From DASSUW01 sp963759375 (lineage in GTDB: Bacteria; Actinomycetota; Thermoleophilia; Solirubrobacterales; Solirubrobacteraceae): 64,000 nt of DNA. The stretch spans positions 1 to 64,000 of the forward strand of contig CAVWYY010000005.1 in the NCBI GenBank assembly GCA_963759375.1. The letters run 5' to 3'. The position numbers and the translations under genes were made by a program. Position 1 is the first letter of the stretch. Every line of letters starts with the position of its first letter. This document shows, piece after piece, positions 61,138-64,000 of this stretch. Below the pieces are notes generated by a model that saw only the letters and a program-made list of their open reading frames with translations, ran no database searches and was not told where the DNA came from.

Positions 61138-63420
61138 CTACTCTCCGAAGCGCGCGGCGGCAATGGCCGCCTGCCCGAAGCTGACGCCGCCGTCGTTCGG
61201 CGGCAGCCGCTCGGGCACGAGGACGCGCAGGCCGGCCTTCTCCAGGGCGGCCGACGTGCGCTCGAGCAGCCGCCGGTTCTGGAACGCGCCGCCCGACAGG
61301 ACCACGATCTCCAGCCCCCGGTCGGCGGCGAGCTGGGCGCACTCGGCGGCCGTCGCGTCGGCCAGCGCGTGGTGGAAGCGCGCGGCGATCGTGCCCGTCG
61401 CGAGGCCGCGCGAGACGTCGCGGTCGATCGCCAGGATCGTCTCGCGGGCGTCGAGCACGCCGGCGACGGCGCGCAGCGGGTACGCGCCGCGCTCGGACGA
61501 GTCGCACGCCGCCTCGAGCTCCATCGCCGCCTGGCCTTCGTAGCTGACCTCGAGGCGCAGCCCGCACAGCGCGGCGACCGCGTCGAACAGCCGCCCGACC
61601 GATGTCGTCACCGGCGACGCCGTGCCGGTCTCGGCCATGCGCGTCACGGCCCGCCAGCGCTCCTCGTCGACGCCGCGCAGCGGCCGCGGGTCGCCGCCGG
61701 CGGCCACCCGCCACGAGCAGGCCATGCGCCACGGCTCGCGTGCCGCCTTGTCGCCGCCCGGCAGCGCCGCCGGCCACAGGTGCCCCGCTCGCTCGAAGCC
61801 GCGCAGATCGCCGACCAGGATCTCGCCACCCCACACCGTGCCGTCGTTGCCGAGGCCCGCGCCGTCGAAGATCGCGCCGACCGCCGGGCCGGTCTCGCCG
61901 TGCTCGGCCAGGCACGCGGCGAGGTGCGCGTGGTGGTGCTGGACGGCGACGTGCTGGACGCCCTCGCGGGCGAGCGCGTAGGTCGTCGACAGGTAGTCGG
62001 GATGGAGGTCGTGGACGACGATCTCGGGGGCGACCGCGAACAGCCGCTCGAAGTGCGCGACGCCCTCCTGGAACGAGCCGAGCGTCTCGACGTTCTTGAG
62101 GTCGCCGATGTGGTGCGAGACCCAGGCGCGCCGCCCGCGCGCCACGCAGAACGTGCTCTTGAGCTCGGCCCCGCAGGCCAGCACGTGCCGCGGCGCGGCC
62201 GTCGGCAGCGCGAGCATGCTCGGGACCGCGCCGCGCGAGCGCCGCATCGGTAGCGGCCGCCCGCGCGCGACCCGCAGCACCGAGTCGTCGGTCCGCGTCT
62301 CGATCGGGCGGTCGTGGAGCAGGAACGCGTCGGCGATGTCCCACAGCCGCGCCAGCGCGTCGTCGTCGGTGTAGGCGATCGGCTCGTCGGACACGTTGCC
62401 GCTGGTCATCACCAGCGGCTCCCCGACGTCGGCGAGCAGCAGGTGGTGCAGCGGGCTGTACGGGAGCATCACCCCGAGCTCCGCCGAGCGCGGGGCGACG
62501 GCTGCCGCCACCCGCGCACCGGGCCGCCGCGGGGCGAGCACGATCGGGCGGTCGCGCCCGCGCAGCATCGCCGCCTCGACCGGCCCGAGCCGCACGAGCT
62601 CGTTCGCCGCCTGGACGTCGCGGGCCATCAGCGCGAACGGCTTCTCCTCGCGGTGCTTGCGCGCCCGCAGCTCCGCCACCGCCCGCTCGTCACCGGCCAG
62701 GCACGCCAGGTGAAACCCTCCGATGCCCTTCACCGCGACGATGCCACCGGTCTGCAACACCGCCACCGCTCGCGTAAGGGGGTCTGACCCCCCTTGGTCG
62801 GCGGAACCCTCGTTTCCCCTGGAAACCCGCGTAAGGGGGTCTGACCCCCTTAGGTGTGGGCCGCAGTCCGGGCACGCGTTCGGCTGGGCGTGGAAGCGGC
62901 GGTCGGAAGGGTCGTCGTACTCGGCCTGGCAGCGCGCGCACATCGTGAAGCCGGCCATCGTCGTGAGCGGACGGTCGTATGGGACGCCGCGCACGATCGT
63001 GAAGCGCGGGCCGCAGTCCGTGCAGTTGATGAACGGGTAGCGGTAGCGGCGGTCGGCCGGGTCGAACAGCTCGCGCAGGCACGCCGGGCAGGTGGCGGTG
63101 TCAGGCGAGATCTGCGCGTCGGGCCGGCCGGCGGACGCGCTCTCGGCGATCGCGAAGCCCGCATCACCGCACGCCGGCACGACCTCGGTGGCGGCGATCT
63201 CGACCGTCGCCAGCGGCGGCGCGTCGGACACCAGCCGGGCGAGCAGCGCCTCGAGCGCCGCCGGGTCGCCCTCCGCCTCGATCACCGCGCCCCGCGCGTC
63301 GTTGAGCACGAACCCCGCCAGGCCCAGCTCGCCCGCCAGCCGGTGCACGAACGGCCGGAAGCCGACGCCCTGGACGACGCCCTCGACCCGCACGCGCACG
63401 CGCTGGATCGACGCGGTCAT
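61138..63420 (-). CDS. hypF: Carbamoyltransferase HypF, [NiFe]-hydrogenase maturation
   Basis: 760 residues. HypF makes the cyanide ligands of the hydrogenase iron by transferring a carbamoyl group to HypE. Domains in order: acylphosphatase (VEGVVQGVGFRPFVHRLAGE), two zinc fingers (CPACLRELFD...NCTDCGPRF and CARCQAEYDD...CPDCGPH), YrdC-like (AVKGIGGFHLACLAGDERAV, PLVMTSGNVSDEPIAY), Kae1-like carbamoyltransferase (VQHHHAHLAACLAEHGE, GAIFDGAGLGNDGTVWGGE, VVLSGGAFQNRRLLERTSAA). Between the zinc fingers and the YrdC domain about 19 extra residues (GSDPLT repeated) are encoded by a palindromic repeat pair at 62776-62851, in frame. ATG 63420 overlaps the upstream gene's stop. Confidence 0.96.
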   Translation of the reverse strand: MTASIQRVRVRVEGVVQGVGFRPFVHRLAGELGLAGFVLNDARGAVIEAEGDPAALEALLARLVSDAPPLATVEIAATEVVPACGDAGFAIAESASAGRPDAQISPDTATCPACLRELFDPADRRYRYPFINCTDCGPRFTIVRGVPYDRPLTTMAGFTMCARCQAEYDDPSDRRFHAQPNACPDCGPHLRGSDPLTRVSRGNEGSADQGGSDPLTRAVAVLQTGGIVAVKGIGGFHLACLAGDERAVAELRARKHREEKPFALMARDVQAANELVRLGPVEAAMLRGRDRPIVLAPRRPGARVAAAVAPRSAELGVMLPYSPLHHLLLADVGEPLVMTSGNVSDEPIAYTDDDALARLWDIADAFLLHDRPIETRTDDSVLRVARGRPLPMRRSRGAVPSMLALPTAAPRHVLACGAELKSTFCVARGRRAWVSHHIGDLKNVETLGSFQEGVAHFERLFAVAPEIVVHDLHPDYLSTTYALAREGVQHVAVQHHHAHLAACLAEHGETGPAVGAIFDGAGLGNDGTVWGGEILVGDLRGFERAGHLWPAALPGGDKAAREPWRMACSWRVAAGGDPRPLRGVDEERWRAVTRMAETGTASPVTTSVGRLFDAVAALCGLRLEVSYEGQAAMELEAACDSSERGAYPLRAVAGVLDARETILAIDRDVSRGLATGTIAARFHHALADATAAECAQLAADRGLEIVVLSGGAFQNRRLLERTSAALEKAGLRVLVPERLPPNDGGVSFGQAAIAAARFGE
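62776..62851. repeat. REP-like palindrome pair inserted in frame in hypF
   Basis: Two hairpins, AAGGGGGTCTGACCCCCCTT (62776-62795) and AAGGGGGTCTGACCCCCTT (62833-62851), each preceded by CGCGT, 57 bases apart (19 codons, so the frame is kept). Between them GTTTCC-CCT-GGAAAC is another perfect inverted repeat. The doublet layout resembles BIME/REP elements. GGGGTCAGACCCC-type palindromes are dispersed in many bacterial genomes (recollection). Confidence 0.75.
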
Positions 63421-63842
63421 TCCCGCGGACGCGCCCGCAGCTCCGACAGCACGAGCCCGAACAGCACGTGGTCGGCGATGAACACGGTCCGCTCACGGCC
63501 CTTCGGCCAGCCCCGCTCAGTGAGCCCGAGGGCGGGCGCCACGACGGCGTCGAACCCGGCCCACATCGCGACGCCGAAGAGCGGCCCGGCCCACAGCTTC
63601 AGCCGGATCCGCTCGGGCAGCAGGCCGAAGGCCAGCCCGAACGCCGCGCCCATCGCCCAGTGCGCGAGCTCGACGAAGACGCGGCGGCGCCGGCGCGGGA
63701 CCTTCTTGACGAGGCCGCGAGCCCGCTTGCGCGTCAGCCGGCTCGGCGGGTCCTCGCGGATCAGCCCCGCATGCAGCGCGAACACGCGCACGCCGGTCAT
63801 GGCCATCGCGCCGACGATGCCGCGGAACATGGCGTGGATCAT
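63417..63842 (-). CDS. Conserved hypothetical membrane protein (DUF1440-like)
   Basis: 141 residues with about three hydrophobic segments: MIHAMFRGIVGAMAMTGVRV, AHWAMGAAFGLAFGLLPERI and LWAGPLFGVAMWAGFDAVVA. A basic loop RLTRKRARGLVKKVPRRRRR lies between the first two. The layout recalls DUF1440/YagU-type proteins. Overlaps hypF by four bases (ATGA) and the upstream isomerase by four bases, so it is part of the hyp transcript; role unknown. Confidence 0.7.
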   Translation of the reverse strand: MIHAMFRGIVGAMAMTGVRVFALHAGLIREDPPSRLTRKRARGLVKKVPRRRRRVFVELAHWAMGAAFGLAFGLLPERIRLKLWAGPLFGVAMWAGFDAVVAPALGLTERGWPKGRERTVFIADHVLFGLVLSELRARPRE

Positions 63843-64000
63843 GCGATCAGCTCACAGAGGACGTGGTAGGCGCTCGCCTGCGCCTCCTGGATGCGCGGGA
63901 TGTGCTGCGAGCGCGTGACGATCACATGGTCGGCCAGCTGCTCGGCGGCGATCCGGCCACCGTCGTAGCCGACGAGCGCGATCGTCGCCAGCCCGCGGCG
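63839..64000 (-). CDS. SIS-domain sugar isomerase, GmhA-like (5' part outside window)
   Basis: C-terminal 53 residues only: GLATIALVGYDGGRIAAEQL, ADHVIVTRSQHIPRIQEAQA, SAYHVLCELIA. The G(Y/F)DGG and HIPRIQEAQ motifs are typical of phosphoheptose isomerase GmhA-type SIS proteins. Such genes also accompany accessory genes of actinobacterial group 1h hydrogenases (recollection). The stop overlaps the next gene's ATG. Confidence 0.75.
   Translation of the reverse strand, partial: RRGLATIALVGYDGGRIAAEQLADHVIVTRSQHIPRIQEAQASAYHVLCELIA

Overview
The window is very GC-rich bacterial DNA with short intergenic gaps, many ATGA/GTGA/TGATG start-stop overlaps and GTG starts. The gene set (complex I operon nuoA-I, LAL-type LuxR regulator, NarL-type two-component pair, Fur and HypF, DNA ligase of the LigD type, Arg-rich C-termini on secreted proteins) fits an aerobic actinobacterium. 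My best guess is class Thermoleophilia, order Solirubrobacterales (Conexibacter/Solirubrobacter-like); this is inferred from content, not from a marker gene.

Layout. 1-6.6 kb: one minus-strand operon for uptake and breakdown of a polyol: lipoprotein binding protein, ABC ATPase, permease, GlpD-like dehydrogenase and an FGGY kinase that recalls erythritol kinase. 7.3-10.9 kb: TetR repressor divergent from an SDR / coniferyl-type aldehyde dehydrogenase / GFA-domain operon, with a perfect palindrome and an apparently leaderless promoter between them. 11-12.4 kb: tyrosine integrase beside tRNA-Arg and tRNA-Ser. 12.6-14.4 kb: mreB and a LysE-type exporter. 14.4-17.35 kb: a 2.85-kb island inserted in tRNA-Ser(TGA), bounded by exact 58-bp repeats, with a lipoprotein, a ribbon-helix-helix-like protein, an excisionase-like remnant and a secreted protein but no integrase. 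17.3-26.7 kb: metal efflux with a CadC-like ArsR sensor, TauE-like permease, methyltransferase, molbindin, 2OG oxygenase, ATP-dependent DNA ligase, alkaline phosphatase, thioesterase and small membrane or secreted proteins. 26.8-35.4 kb: acyl-CoA dehydrogenase and a liv-type ABC transporter operon with an acyl-CoA synthetase embedded in it, suggesting import and CoA activation of an organic acid. 35.5-41.5 kb: large secreted PQQ-type sugar dehydrogenase, serS with a coupled small acidic protein, cytochrome c, cupredoxin, flavin reductase. 41.6-50.5 kb: nuoABCDEFGHI, ending before nuoJ. 50.5-58.4 kb: sensor kinase and regulator, SDR, queA, an oxidoreductase-LAL regulator fusion and a phosphoesterase, all minus strand and tightly packed. 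58.6-64 kb: TerC, DedA, then a nickel/hydrogenase maturation cluster (NicO-like permease, Fur-type regulator, hypF, membrane protein, partial SIS isomerase).

A strong caveat: single-base frameshifts are concentrated in patches (1-6.5 kb, 8.3-9.0, 11.4-11.9, 16.5-17.1, 45.0-46.4 kb, plus isolated ones near 32.2, 40.55 and 55.7 kb). Most are undone by removing one base, and they hit genes such as nuoF that should be intact. I read them mainly as consensus errors and give coordinates for the whole reconstructed gene.

No CRISPR array, rRNA gene or intact insertion sequence is visible.
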